A stretch of 25,674 nt of DNA from Tilletiaria anomala UBC 951 (Eukaryota; Basidiomycota; Exobasidiomycetes; Georgefischeriales; Tilletiariaceae). This document shows, piece by piece, positions 1 through 10,301 of the stretch. The DNA lies in the NCBI RefSeq assembly GCF_000711695.1, contig NW_013546857.1:1-25674 (forward strand). Direction: 5' to 3'. A model generated the notes under the pieces. That model ran no database searches, was not told the origin of the DNA, and saw nothing but the letters and a program-made list of their open reading frames with translations. The translations under genes were made by a program, and so were the position numbers. Each line of letters starts with the position of its first letter. The stretch's first letter is position 1.

Positions 1-1
1 G

Positions 2-182
2 AGGGAACCGACCCTCGGGGCTACATATGTATCTCGATCAATAGACCATCTTCTTGCCCTTTCGGCGAGCGGCCATGGATGGCGTAAGCGCCGCCCTAGC
101 TACCTCTGACCAGCAGCTCTACATTGCAGCGGACCAAGCTGAAGAAGCCGAGACAAGTGGCCGAAGTAGTGCGCGGCCGTAG
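2..182 (+). CDS. Possible 3' end of an unknown plus-strand gene (partial)
   Basis: An open frame enters from the left edge and reaches a GTAAGC donor at 84. A CTCTGACC branch-like stretch follows, and a TTGCAG acceptor ends at 129. Splicing this 46-nt segment keeps the frame open into a short acidic, serine-rich tail (ending SGRSSARP) with a TAG at 180-182. A plus-strand gene ending here would converge on the LRR gene that ends at 434, a normal arrangement in this window. I recognise no family in the roughly 44 residues visible, and a 46-nt intron would be the shortest in the window. It could equally be noncoding sequence. Confidence 0.22.
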
Positions 183-433
183 AGGGCGGTGGACCGCTGA
201 GGAAGCAATATGTGCGACTGCATGGTCTCGTGAAAGATTGGACATCATTAGCCGTGCGGTGCTGGCGTGTAAGAATCGATCTCTTTCGATTAAGCGGGCC
301 ATCCCAATGCCTTGCCAAGTACATGCTATGCACATCACGGTACCGCAATCATCGATTCAACCCTATATCATGACCACGCTTCTCGCTATTGGAGCTGCGA
401 TTGCTATGGTACAGAAGCCAACTGCTGCTGCCA
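183..433. other. Short intergenic region, 3' flank of the LRR gene
   Basis: This stretch lies between the possible gene end at 182 and the stop codon of the LRR protein. Open frames cross it on both strands, but none has a recognisable domain or a splice arrangement that would support a gene. It most likely holds 3' untranslated sequence. Confidence 0.4.
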
Positions 434-3400
434 TTAATTCTGCTCAGTGGCTTCAGGCTTCGAGGTCGAATCATCGGACGAAGCACGACTGTGAGACTTG
501 GGGATGTCGACGCCGAGCAGCTCCGCCCGGAGATCCTCCCCGCTGACGGAAGGCCCTGCGTCTACCGAAGCACCCACGCTGCTCGTGCTGCTACTACTAC
601 CGGATCTTGATCGTCCATGTTTCGGCGGCGCAAGCAAGTCATCCTCTCGCCCCGATCGTCCAGCCCTTGCTGCCGGCGCTCCTTCTTCCTGGACCCCATG
701 CTCTTCGACATCTTCAGTGTTATCATCGATCGAAAGAGCCTTGGCTTTGCGGAAGAGCTCTCCTTCTTCCGACAGGAATCCCTTTGCCTTCTGCTCGACA
801 GGGGAGAGGCCATCGCCATCCGAGCGTGCTTTCGAGGCAGCGCCTGTGTTGATCTTGAGCTCAATGACTTGCTCCCTCAAGGCCCTTGGCTCGTCTGTAT
901 CCGCATGGGGAGCACCAGACTTCGTTGGGTCTGCGTCATCCTCGTCATCAGATCCGATTGAAAAGGTTGGCGAAGAGAGTGTTGCATCAATGGCTGGCGT
1001 CTTCAGCAGGTCGTTGCTCTGTGGCTCTTTGATTGAAACGGATAATGGGTCTTGTCTTCCTTGTGCAAGCGGTTGAACCAGCTTGTAAAGCTTTCCAACG
1101 TGCGTTGTTAGGGACTCAAGATCATCGTTGAGTGCGAGGACTCGCTCTATCACACATAAAATGAGGAAATTCAGCGCAAAGCAAAAGTGAGAGCAGCACG
1201 GGGCAGAATGCTCACCAAGCAGACGGCCTTCTTCCATGCCGTCGATGACACGTACAAGTCTCCCTTTGATCTTGAGGCTCTCACGCATGAGGTCCTCGAC
1301 TACGTCCGGTAGATCTGACGCCGGCTCGAACCCTTCACTCGGTTGTAGTCGTGCAGTCTCCGATTCGAGCAAGGTCCGCAGCACATCTCGACACTGGGCA
1401 GCAGACTGCACCAGCTCATCCACGTCCTGCCTGTGTGCCTTCGCAGCCTGCTGAGCAGCTGCGATAGCCTTCTGGCGCTCTCCTTGTTCTTGCGCCGCAG
1501 CTTTGGCCACAACCGATTTATAGATCGGCGCTGGGATAGGCTGCTTCAGGCCACGTTGATTCGCCTTTTGCTGAGCGATCTCGGTGTTGCGCACGCAGCT
1601 TTGCAAGATCTCTTGCGATAAGCGGGCAAAGTCACGATTGTTCGGCTGCAAAACGCAGATACGCATCAGTACCAGCGAAAAACTTAAGCATCCATCTCTC
1701 CTCACTGGAATGTTGATGTCGAGGCAACGAAGACTCCGGTTCATCTTGAGCGACACTGAAAGCGCCATGACGCCGGCAATGTCAATTTCAAAATTCTCGG
1801 TTAGGTCGAGGTGAATAAGACTTTTTGCCTCTGGCAAGAATTCAGCAAGTGCAATTGCGCCTTCGGGAGGCAGGTCCGTATCATTCAAGAAGAGACGCTT
1901 CAGGTTTGAGTTGAGCGTGAAGGCTGTGCGTAGCGTCGTGATACCTTGGATACTGGGACCTGAGCATGGGTTGCGACTAACATCTAGGGTCTCCAGGATG
2001 GGATTGTACTTGAGAGCGTCGGCAATCGATACCAGACCTGCAACGTCCAGGTTGTTATCACTAAGATTGAGCACCTTCAGGGTTCGATTCTTCTTGAGTG
2101 CCTGCGCGAGATTCACCACACCGCCGCGAATGTCGTTCGATTTGAGGTCCAGTGTCAACAAAGAGCCCATGCGTGGCGCTTCGGCCAGCAACTGCTTCGC
2201 TTTCTTGGCTTGCAATAACGTCACCTCTGGAACATTGTAGGCGTTGCTCGTGGTGCGTCGTTGCGGATCAAACGTGCTACCAGATTGCCTGTTGACAGTT
2301 GCTTCGGCGTCCAATTGCAAGGATGCTGTTCGGTGGGCAGTAGGAATCTTGCGACTGGTGATTCCCCCAGCAGGGCTTGAGACGACGATCGGACCTTCGG
2401 GAAGTTCCGGCGACACTGTTCGGAAGCTGCCTAGCCCAACACCATTCACGTCTTGTTGTGCATTACTGCCGGTTGGGTTGCTGATCACATTGCCGCCTTG
2501 GACCGCTGTCGCGCCATAGCTATCTGGATAGTCTTTCAGGAGATTTGCAAGTGGAAGGCAGCCGGCCTGTCCGATGCGGTTTCGGCGTATTGAAATGTGT
2601 TTGAGCGTCGAAAAGCGTACTGCATTCGCTAGAATCTCCAAAGTCGTCGGGCTTTTGAGAGCGCAATTCTCAAGTCGAAGGGATATTATGGAAGATGAAA
2701 GAGACACCCCGTCCTCTGCAACATTGCGCAGCAGGGGCGCTCCAGGCATCAGCGGCAACCCATCTTCGTCCAGCTCTCCTTCCTCAGCCTCTATTGAAGC
2801 CTTTCCTCTTCCGGCTTCAGATGCGCCATCGGCCATCTTCGTTTCTGATGCCTTTGCTTTCAGCTCGAGAAGAGTCGATTGAGACTTAACCAGGCTGCTA
2901 ACCAGCAGCTCGAGCGCCGGGCGCGTGATGTTGTTCTCCGAGAGGTCCAAGTATCGCAATGCTTGCGCACGTCGAATGAACCCAGAGACGTATCGCCAGC
3001 CATTATACTTAATCTTCTTGTTGGCAGCTAAGCTAAGATTCGGCAAAGTGCCCGAAATGAGCAGGCCGTGAAGAATTGCTTTGAGTCCCTGTAAGTAGTG
3101 GAAAGAAAAGTCACACTCCTGCCGAAATGCACCTAGAAGCTTCATTTGAACCACTCACGTCGTCTGTCAGGCCGCAATTCTCCAAGACAAGCTTTGTGAG
3201 GCCAAAGTCGACGCTCAGAAGATCAGCGAGCGGATCAATGGCAGCTCGATCGAGCGGCAGGAAGCTTAAGTCAAGCGTCTTGAGCGGGCCGTCCCTTCCG
3301 GCTCCCTCTCCGCCATTCGCCTGCCGGTGGCCTTCCGCAGCCTCTTGAAACACGAACCTCATCTTTTTGAGCGGTAGCTCTTCCCTCGTCCGACAACATT

Positions 3401-4685
3401 CCCGGTAGAGTGCTTCAAGTTCTTTGAGTGTCCAACGCTTGCGCCTGCGCTCGGACAGCTTTTTTCGATGTTCGCGCTCCACCTTTTTCCGTGTCACATC
3501 CTCCGAGCCGGGTGTGTACATGTTCGAAATAGGGTATGTGACACACATGCTCGAGACTGTGAATTGGACACGTTTAAGCGGCACGTCTTCGCATGGTAGC
3601 GGGAGAGAGCTTGTCGATGTCGGAGTGATCGTGCTTTGTGACGTCAAGCTTTGGGATGTCGCTGCCCGGGCAGGCGAAGATGACTTCGCTGTAGATATCC
3701 CTGCTGTCCTCGTTTGCGAGTGCACCATCCCGGTGGTTGGTTGTGACTGGGGAGCACTAACACCTGGCTGCGGCGCGCCAAAAGCGGCTGCAGCCCCATC
3801 CCCTAAGCCCCACCGCTTTAACATGCCCCCAAAGCCTGAAGCAACAGGGGCGTCTGCCTTTGGCACCGGAACCTGCATATTCATGCCTCCTTGCGCGAGC
3901 TTTGTGTTGATGTTCTGCAGAATACCTCCCATACTGACACTTGCGCCCGGCTTGCCTGTCAAGAAACCACTTAGAGAAGTTCCGATCATGCTCGTGACTG
4001 AGTTGCCTGACCTTGAGGAGACGATGGACGCTGACGGAGAAGGTTTGAGGATGCTCTTGCGCTGAGCATGCTTATGCGGCCGCTTAACGACGGACGGAAG
4101 AGGAAGCAGCTCGGAAGTCGTCATGGGGGGACCGAGGTTCATGAAAAGGCCGCTCGCGACTGCAGCATGGACTGGAATCGGCTGAGGAGTGAACGTCCAT
4201 TTTGTTGGTGCCGGAGGTGCTTCATCGTTGAAAGACTCTGAAGGAGCCTGAGGAAAGGCAGCTGATGCGCTTGTCATAGTTCCTGGCACTTCTGTAGCTG
4301 AGCTAAGGCCATGGCGTTGGTCCTGCATACTCGCCGGCTGGCTTTCATCGGGGCAAACGAGGGCATCATTCCCTTCATCGCCTGTTGAAGGCTGTTCTGT
4401 TGCAAAGCTCGGGCCCTTTTGCTTGGCTAGTTCTGGAAATGGTGTCGATGGGCGGTCAACAAGGTCCGCTGGATTGGCAAGCGCATTCGCTAACGCTTCA
4501 TCCGTATTTGAGCTCTCGTCAACATTGCCCTCCGCTACGACCTCTGCCGGTCCTACTTGCTGGCTGACCGCATTCTCGCTGCGAACACTGTGGGATGATC
4601 CCTGGTCGACCCCCTCCCCGCCAGACTCGTCGTCCTTTGCACTAGATGGCGGCATCGAGGCTTGGTTGAGGTCGTCGAGCGCCAT
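434..4685 (-). CDS. Leucine-rich-repeat protein with PP1-docking motif, PPP1R37-like
   Basis: The model has four exons: 4685-3159, 3088-1706, 1645-1216 and 1146-434, giving 1350 residues. Introns are 70, 60 and 69 nt; the 60-nt one has a TACTGATG branch. The start is the first in-frame ATG; the open frame extends upstream to 4781 but only from a GTG. Residues 1-360 are low-complexity, with an RKSILKP stretch. An RVxF-type protein phosphatase 1 docking site, KRVQF, lies at 371-375. From about 468 to 970 there are LRR (ribonuclease-inhibitor-like) repeats with a disordered insertion, then an Ala/Gln-rich helical stretch and an acidic Ser-rich tail. In animal PPP1R37, an RVSF motif is followed by a helical segment and LRRs, and the last repeats (LALAEFL, LDLTEN, MALSVSLKMNRSL here) closely resemble it. 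PPP1R37 binds and inhibits PP1. The same role here is an inference. Smut homologues have been likened to the microtubule protein MHP1, which I could not test. Confidence 0.85.
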
Positions 4686-5496
4686 GATGTGACCTGGATG
4701 GTTGTGTGATGCCGAGTACGACCACACCTTGGGCTCTAAGACGTGACAATGATCATCAGCTTGAAGTCCTCCGAGTGCCACGCTGAGCTCGGAGGTGCGA
4801 GTGAGAGTCCGGCACGCTTTTCCAAGCTAGTAGAGCTGCTGTGAATTTGACGACGGTCGTCGGCTTCTCGCGGGGTGCAAGGGACCAAGTAACGCGTTGG
4901 TGGTCACCCTGATCACCATCGCACTGCCCGCATAGCCTGACGAGCTGGATTGTCAGGTCAAATAGCGGGTGGATGGCCTTGCGCACCCGCTTCCCTAGCA
5001 GATTTTCCCGTTGCTCCAACCCGCTCCCAGAGCCTCGAGGACGTATCTAAATCAAGGAGTACGGCCGATAGCCATGGACCGTCGTGGTTCGCCATCTCGC
5101 TTGACACTTCCATGAACGTCACACCTTATCGTCGAGTCGCGCAACTAGGATTCAGCGCTAGAGAGAGGCGATCATGCGATGGTAAAAATACGGGTGTTTC
5201 TAACTTTCGGGTGTAGTGATTTGCACAAGGAGGGGAGCACAGCATTGGAAAGTGCACTACCGCTGGCATCACTCGGTCATTCTAGGGCGAATATTGTTTA
5301 CTTTTTTGCCCGTAAAAATGTTGGAAGTGGGAGGTCGAACAGTCGCAGCAAATACTTCTTCTGACAAGATCACTCTCTCCAGATGAGCCACGAGTGTTTG
5401 CTCGCAGACAAAGAAAGGCTTCCACACTGTGGGTAAAGCAGGAAAGAGTGTCAATAGCCAGAGCGGACCTGCTTTGGAAGCAGCGGCACGCCAAGC
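4686..5496. promoter_or_regulatory. Divergent intergenic region between the LRR gene and RRP41
   Basis: About 810 bases separate two divergent start codons, so both promoters should lie here. The open frames in it are short and match nothing I recognise. I see no clear TATA box, tandem repeat or RNA gene. Confidence 0.5.
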
Positions 5497-6569
5497 ATGG
5501 TGAGCTCAGGAAGAGATCCACGATCGCTTGGAGTTGCTGATTCTGACTCGCCTTTCAACTCACACAGTCTCGTCTTGAGCTCTTGTCCAGCGGCCAATTG
5601 CGCATAGATGGACGCCGCCCACTAGAGCTTCGTTCACTGGCATTTCATATCTCTCCATTGTCACTCCGGCAAGCAGGAGCGGATGGCAGCGCGATAGTTT
5701 CCCATGGGCTGACCACCGTCAGGGCCAGCGTGTATGGGCCGCGGCAACGTTTAGCAGAGACAGGTGGCGCGCAGCAGCAAGGTGGCCAGGCTGGCCTTGG
5801 CGGTTCAGAAGCGAAGCTGGAAATTGAAGTCGAAATGCCTGCGTGGGCAGGGTCCGATCGACGCAAGAGAGGGAAAGGGGATCGGTTCGTCTCACCAAGC
5901 AATATTTTGGCCTGCTGCTTGCATTGGAGCTAACGTTCCCCTTGCTTTTCAAATCGACTTTGTTGCAGTCAAATATTAAACCTTGCGTCCTCTTTGCAAT
6001 CCGCTTTCTCCCCTTGCATCCTCCTTCACCTATATCCGCGCTCGCAAATACGCGTCTACATCACCATCAACTCGGCAGACGGTTCTCTCTTCTCGAGCTG
6101 CGTGAATGCCGTCAGTCTCGCTCTAATTGATGCAGGGATATCCATGCTCGAGCCGCTCGTCGCCGTCAGCGTCGGCTTCTATGCTGGTGGAGGTAGTAGC
6201 GGGACGAGTGGCGACTTGGAAGAAGATGGTAGTCCCGGTGGGATACTGCTGCTCGACTTGAATGGCACCGAGGAGTCTTCCTTGCCTAGCACCACCCTTG
6301 GTATCATGCCGCGCAGCGGAACAATCTCGCTGCTCGAGCTGGAGACGCGATTACATCTCGATCGGCTAAAGCAAGCGATACAACTGGGGGTAGAGGCATG
6401 TGTGGTGCTCAAGGCAGAAATGGACCGCGTCATAAAGGCACGGACGCGCAGGCTCGCCACAGCATTGGGAGGAAGGGGAATACCGAAGAGCGCTGGCGAC
6501 GTTGTGGAAAACGAGCATGTCCCGGATGATGTCGAGGGGTTCGAACGGGAGCTTATGGATGAGTCATGA
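5497..6569 (+). CDS. RRP41: Exosome complex core subunit RRP41/SKI6 (RNase PH-like)
   Basis: The model has three exons: 5497-5499, 5568-5884 and 5969-6569, giving 306 residues. Exon 1 contributes only ATG, followed at once by a GTGAGC donor; the acceptor CACACAG ends at 5567. This yields the N-terminus MSRLELLSSGQLRIDGRR, which matches yeast Ski6 (MSRLE...LRLDGRR). Intron 2 (84 nt) has a weaker GTTCGT donor and a GCTAACG branch; it rebuilds an Arg codon and joins GDR to QILNLASSLQSAF. RNase PH landmarks are DGRRPLELR, ADGSA, YGPR, LYPRSQI, NAVSLALIDAGI and SVGFY. Rrp41 is one of the six RNase PH-like ring subunits of the eukaryotic exosome, which degrades and processes RNA in nucleus and cytoplasm. 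Known yeast and human forms are about 245 residues. The extra length is a Gln/Gly-rich insert before the basic RRKRGKGDR segment, a Gly/Ser/Asp insert near the middle and an acidic tail. Its 3' end faces EXO5, 66 bases away. Confidence 0.93.
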
Positions 6570-6635
6570 GGCTAGCGATCGCGCTAAGGACCATGACCTC
6601 ATTGTATTCTATTAATGTAGCATTACACAACACTG

Positions 6636-9624
6636 TCACCATACATCCTGGCTTTCGGCCGCATCCCAGTTCGCATCCTCAATGTCTTCAAATTGGGACC
6701 ACAGCTCCTCGTCATTCTCAGCAGATTTGAGCGTTTGTGACTTGCCGGCCGCCCCGCTCTGGGCAGCGAGCAGCATTTCTTCGTCCTGCTTTTCCAGAGC
6801 GAATCGAATAGCCAGCTGAGCTTCCGCCTCTCTACTACGCTCCAACTCGGCTCGACGGAGCTCCTTCTCGGCCAGGTGTTCATCTTGCTTCTTTGCGCGC
6901 CACTCGCAGCCATGCTTGAACTCGCATGTGGAGCACCGATAGACCGTCTCGTCGGTCACACCGCGCAGCTCACGCGTGCCTTCCCACATGGCCATGACAT
7001 CGCGCAGATAGTCGTCCAGCTGAGTGGCATCGTGTAAGAAGGTCACTATACCGATAATACTGCCTTCCTTGAAGCTCGTGCGTTTGGAGGGACCTTGGCT
7101 ACTCGGGTCTTTAGCGGCTGTGGACTTGCCGAGAGCAATAGCGTTTCCTGACACTGACAGTGCGGGTGTCATACAGTGTCTTTGTTGAGAATTGCGAGGA
7201 GAGTCACTCGCCGTGATGGTGTGGTCGGAGATGCGCGCAGGATCGCCTTGTACAGCAAGAGAAAGCTGAAGGACAGGCTGTCTCTCGACGTTTGCCATAT
7301 TTGAGCCCATTGTTGCTACTTTCGCCTGCTTCTCCACATGCATCAAAGTAGCAACCGCTGGTTCTGATCCTACGTTCATTGCAGGCGAAGGGCCATCTCC
7401 TGTTGAAGGGGCGAGCTCTTCTGTATTCAATCGTTTCACGCTGCACGCGGGCATCGCATCTGGAGCTGCGTTTGACGGTAATGTGTGCTGCTCTTTTGCT
7501 TCGCCAACCCTGTCCCGCTTCTTGGCAGAGTATTCCTTTCCCTGCCCGCGTCTGCGGAAGACGAGCGCAAGCTCGTCCGAGATGATTGGGCATTTTGCGG
7601 CGCGGTACTCAATTTCGGCATTGGACGTTTGGGTCTTTCCGCTTGCCGCCTTGAGAGTCATAACGTGTCCTTTCCAAGCACTGGCCCGCATGTCTCTCAG
7701 TGTTGCTGCCATTAGGTCAAACACTGTTGATAGGGTACACACACGCGGCCTTTTTGGCTCGTTCGGCACTGATGTGGATGGCGATGTCGACTTGTTTGAC
7801 GAGCTTTCCAGATCGGGGAAGAGGTGTAGCCCGTAGCCTTCGCAGAGTGGTATAGCATCGGAAAGAAAGTCATCTGACAATGGTGCATGTAAGTTGAGTT
7901 GCAACCTTTGCGCAAGCATAGACATCGTGAAAGGTGTGCCCTTGTGGTCCACGCTTTCATCTTCCAATGTCGCAATTCCGGCGCCCGGTTGAATATCTAT
8001 GAGCCCTTCTGCACCGCTTGTTCCAACGCCCAGCAGCAACCCCTCCAGCAGGCGCTTATAGAGCATGCACTGGAGCTTGGCTTGGAGATAATCAGCAGGG
8101 CGAGGCAGCCTGTCGGAAGAACGCGTTTTGCTGTCTGATAGAACGTAGACGTAGCCTGCCGCTTCCGCTCTTGGGTGCGATAAAGGATAAGACGGTAGCA
8201 TACCCGCAGCGAGACGCTCCTTGGTGTTGGAGGAAGCTTCCAGCGTGAAGGTGCCAATAGGCGCATCTCTGTTCGTTTCTTGCAAATTAGTCCCACTGTC
8301 ATCGTCTGATGGGTCTAGAACGGAGGAAGCCGCGGGTAATCCTGTAGTAGGCTTGAAGAAGCTCATGATCCCTGGTGCAGCTCTCTCGGACCGATCCTTT
8401 TCGCGACCAACTTCCAAAGCCCCTTCGTTCGGCGCTGGCTGTTTTGAGTTCGTGACGGGGCTCAATTTGGCACGGTTATCGGCCTTATTGAGACGCGCAT
8501 CAACTTTACGTTCACGCTCTGCTTTGGCAACAGCCTTCTTCCATTCTTCTTGAGAGGTGAATTGGGGGCCATTAGAGGAGCTTTGTGATATAGAAGAAGC
8601 GGTCCCTCGACCTTCTGGGGGTTGGCGGCTCGTCGTAAAGCTAGTTCTGATGCCTTTTGATACGGCCAGAGACGGTGGGTGCTCGCCCTCGTCTTTATTC
8701 GCAAGCTTAAACTTTCTTTGATCGCCCATGGAAAGTGCACTACTCTCAGCCGTTTGCGTTTGAATTGCGTTTACCGAAGTCGTGCAGGCCTGGTCTAATT
8801 TTGGTACATAGCGAGGTCGCCGCTCCAGCTCATCGATAATACCCAGCACGAGACGGTCCTGCACCCAGCCAAAGACAGGGATTTCTCGCTGAATATGAAG
8901 AAGAGTTGAAATCAGAGCACAATTCATATATCATGTTGCATCGAACAGAAGCTCAGGTAAGAGGAGAAATACCCACCGAGCATCCCTTGTCCAGCAGCGT
9001 TTTGATCGCCACGGCCAACCGCACCATTTGGAGTGCCCATTCATCTTCCTTCCCTCTGGTCGAGACGAAGACTTTTTCACCGGGGAAGATTTCCTTCTCC
9101 AGCTTCGCATGAACCTTTTTTCCTTGGTCGAAAACGCGTTGCTTCATTTCCAAACGCATTTGATCCAGTGGAATGACAGTTCCTTGCGGTGTTGTTATTG
9201 AGGCAGGTCGCAGAGATGGCGGCAAATAGGAGAGTGAGAGGATGGAATACTGGAAGGAGAATTCACACCAGCTCGGCGTTACGAGTTCGGTTACGGTTAG
9301 CTGGGTGTATGTCGATACGAACACGCAAGAAGCGTGAGCTTCAGGGAGTCAGCAAAATGAGTGCCGCACGATTCTCACATGACCTTTACGGCTTGCATGA
9401 TCTTGCAAGCTCTTTGGAGGAGTTATAGAAGAAGACCATCGGCTTATGTTTCCTAATTTTCGCGCAGATATCGTTGACTTATGCCTTGATGGCGGGACAG
9501 ACATTGTACCTTGTCGCAGCCGAGCTTCTTGCTCACGATCGTCAAGGGTTATCTTGGACGAGCTGGCGGCCGAGCCAGCTCTTCCGGTACCAGCCTGCTG
9601 CTCTTGCTCATACTCGATTTGCAT
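6636..9624 (-). CDS. EXO5: Exonuclease V (EXO5/DEM1), Fe-S single-strand DNA exonuclease
   Basis: The model has three exons: 9624-9379, 9300-8977 and 8888-6636, giving 940 residues. Introns are 78 nt (TTGCTGAC branch) and 88 nt. The second intron joins KGCS to REIPVFG. The family hallmark LTVTELVTPSWCE opens exon 2, with Cys94. GIIDEL (D209) and DSKTR (D442, K444) are the PDDEXK-type catalytic motifs. CSTCEFKHGCEWR supplies Cys842, 845 and 851, so all four iron-sulfur ligands are present. Exo5 degrades single-stranded DNA from ends. It acts in mitochondria in budding yeast and in the nucleus in humans. The protein is far longer than human EXO5 (about 370), because of disordered inserts between the catalytic motifs and before the Cys cluster; one holds IMSFFKP (364-370), a PIP-box-like motif. 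The start is uncertain: ATG 9624 is conservative with context GCCATG, ATG 9735 adds 37 residues, and a further upstream exon is possible. Confidence 0.92.
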
Positions 9625-9731
9625 GGCGGGTATCTGGAGACACAGCAGTATCAAGGCGCTCCTTAGCCCCAAGATTCGTGCGGGATGTATTCCGGAAGCA
9701 GCAAGATATTCACCGAGGATAGAGAAGCGAA

Positions 9732-9776
9732 TCATATGTGGCGACCTTGGACGGACAGATCATCTTCCATGCTCAT
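9732..9776 (-). promoter_or_regulatory. Upstream ORF or alternative first exon of EXO5
   Basis: A 14-codon reading frame starts at ATG 9776 (MSMEDDLSVQGRHI) and its TGA overlaps the next ATG at 9735 in an ATGA arrangement. If the leader is unspliced this is an upstream ORF that could tune use of the 9735 and 9624 starts. Alternatively MSMEDDLS is a true first exon, spliced from a weak GTCCAA donor to the CTCCAG acceptor ending at 9634, giving MSMEDDLSIPAMQIEYEQ. The sequence alone does not decide between them. Confidence 0.4.
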
Positions 9777-10254
9777 TCGCGCGCACGAGCTGATTAAAGG
9801 TTCAAAAGATACAGTGCATGAACACCACAACGCTTGCTTTGGCTACCGACTGACAAGGGCAAGGTTGTGAGGGAGATGGTGTAGCAGGTGCAGTGCGAGA
9901 GGCAAGCAGTATTACGCGAACGCAACTGAGCTCGTGACAGTGTGCATAATCGTACATGCGAGTACACGTGTAGTTCAAGATTGCAAGCGCACTGATGGTC
10001 CGCACAGTCAATAAGAAATGTTACGTAAACAGCCACACAATTTTGCGATTGAGCATCATCGTCATTCGAGTTGTTGCGAACGTTTTGTCATTGTAGACAC
10101 CGTTTTGGCTTGCCTTAGGCGGGTCACACGAGCATCTATAGCAGATAACAGGACGCCAGCAATCGGTAAGAGGAGCTCGCCTGCATCTGACAGAATCTGA
10201 AGACTGAGCAGTGGATGGAGGCACGTGCGGTAGTAGCCGCTCGGAGCCTTCAAG
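9777..10254. promoter_or_regulatory. Divergent intergenic region between EXO5 and the kelch gene
   Basis: These roughly 480 bases lie between divergent genes and should carry both promoters. Two CACGTG palindromes occur (near 9965 and near 10222), the core of sites bound by basic helix-loop-helix factors such as Cbf1. Whether they are used is unknown. No recognisable coding sequence or RNA gene is seen. Confidence 0.4.
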
Positions 10255-10301
10255 ATGGCGAAGAAGGGAAAGAGCAACTCTGCAGAAAAGGCGGCTGCTA
10301 A
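10215..10301 (+). promoter_or_regulatory. Overlapping upstream ORF in the kelch gene leader
   Basis: An ATG at 10215, out of frame with the main ATG at 10255, opens a 28-codon frame that ends with TAA at 10299-10301, inside exon 1 of the kelch gene. If the transcript starts upstream of 10215, ribosomes initiating here would miss the main start. The transcription start is not known from sequence. Confidence 0.3.

Noticed and set aside
42-118. Minus-strand frame ending ARRKGKKMVY, a plausible protein C-terminus
   Set aside because: A minus-strand gene ending here would need its 5' exons squeezed between 118 and 433, where no convincing coding sequence is seen.
124-546. Plus-strand open frame containing RGRWTAEE, reminiscent of a Myb repeat start
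   Set aside because: Only this short stretch is suggestive. The rest shows no Myb pattern, the frame starts at a non-ATG codon and its end overlaps the LRR coding exon.
498-1076. Long plus-strand open frame, rich in Ser and Pro
   Set aside because: It is antisense to the acidic Ser-rich tail of the LRR protein and has no domain of its own.
4686-4781. N-terminal extension of the LRR protein upstream of 4685
   Set aside because: The extended frame begins with GTG, not ATG, and there is no in-frame ATG before 4685.
6538-6546. GGTTCGAA, like a tRNA B box
   Set aside because: It lies in the RRP41 reading frame and no cloverleaf or A box fits around it.
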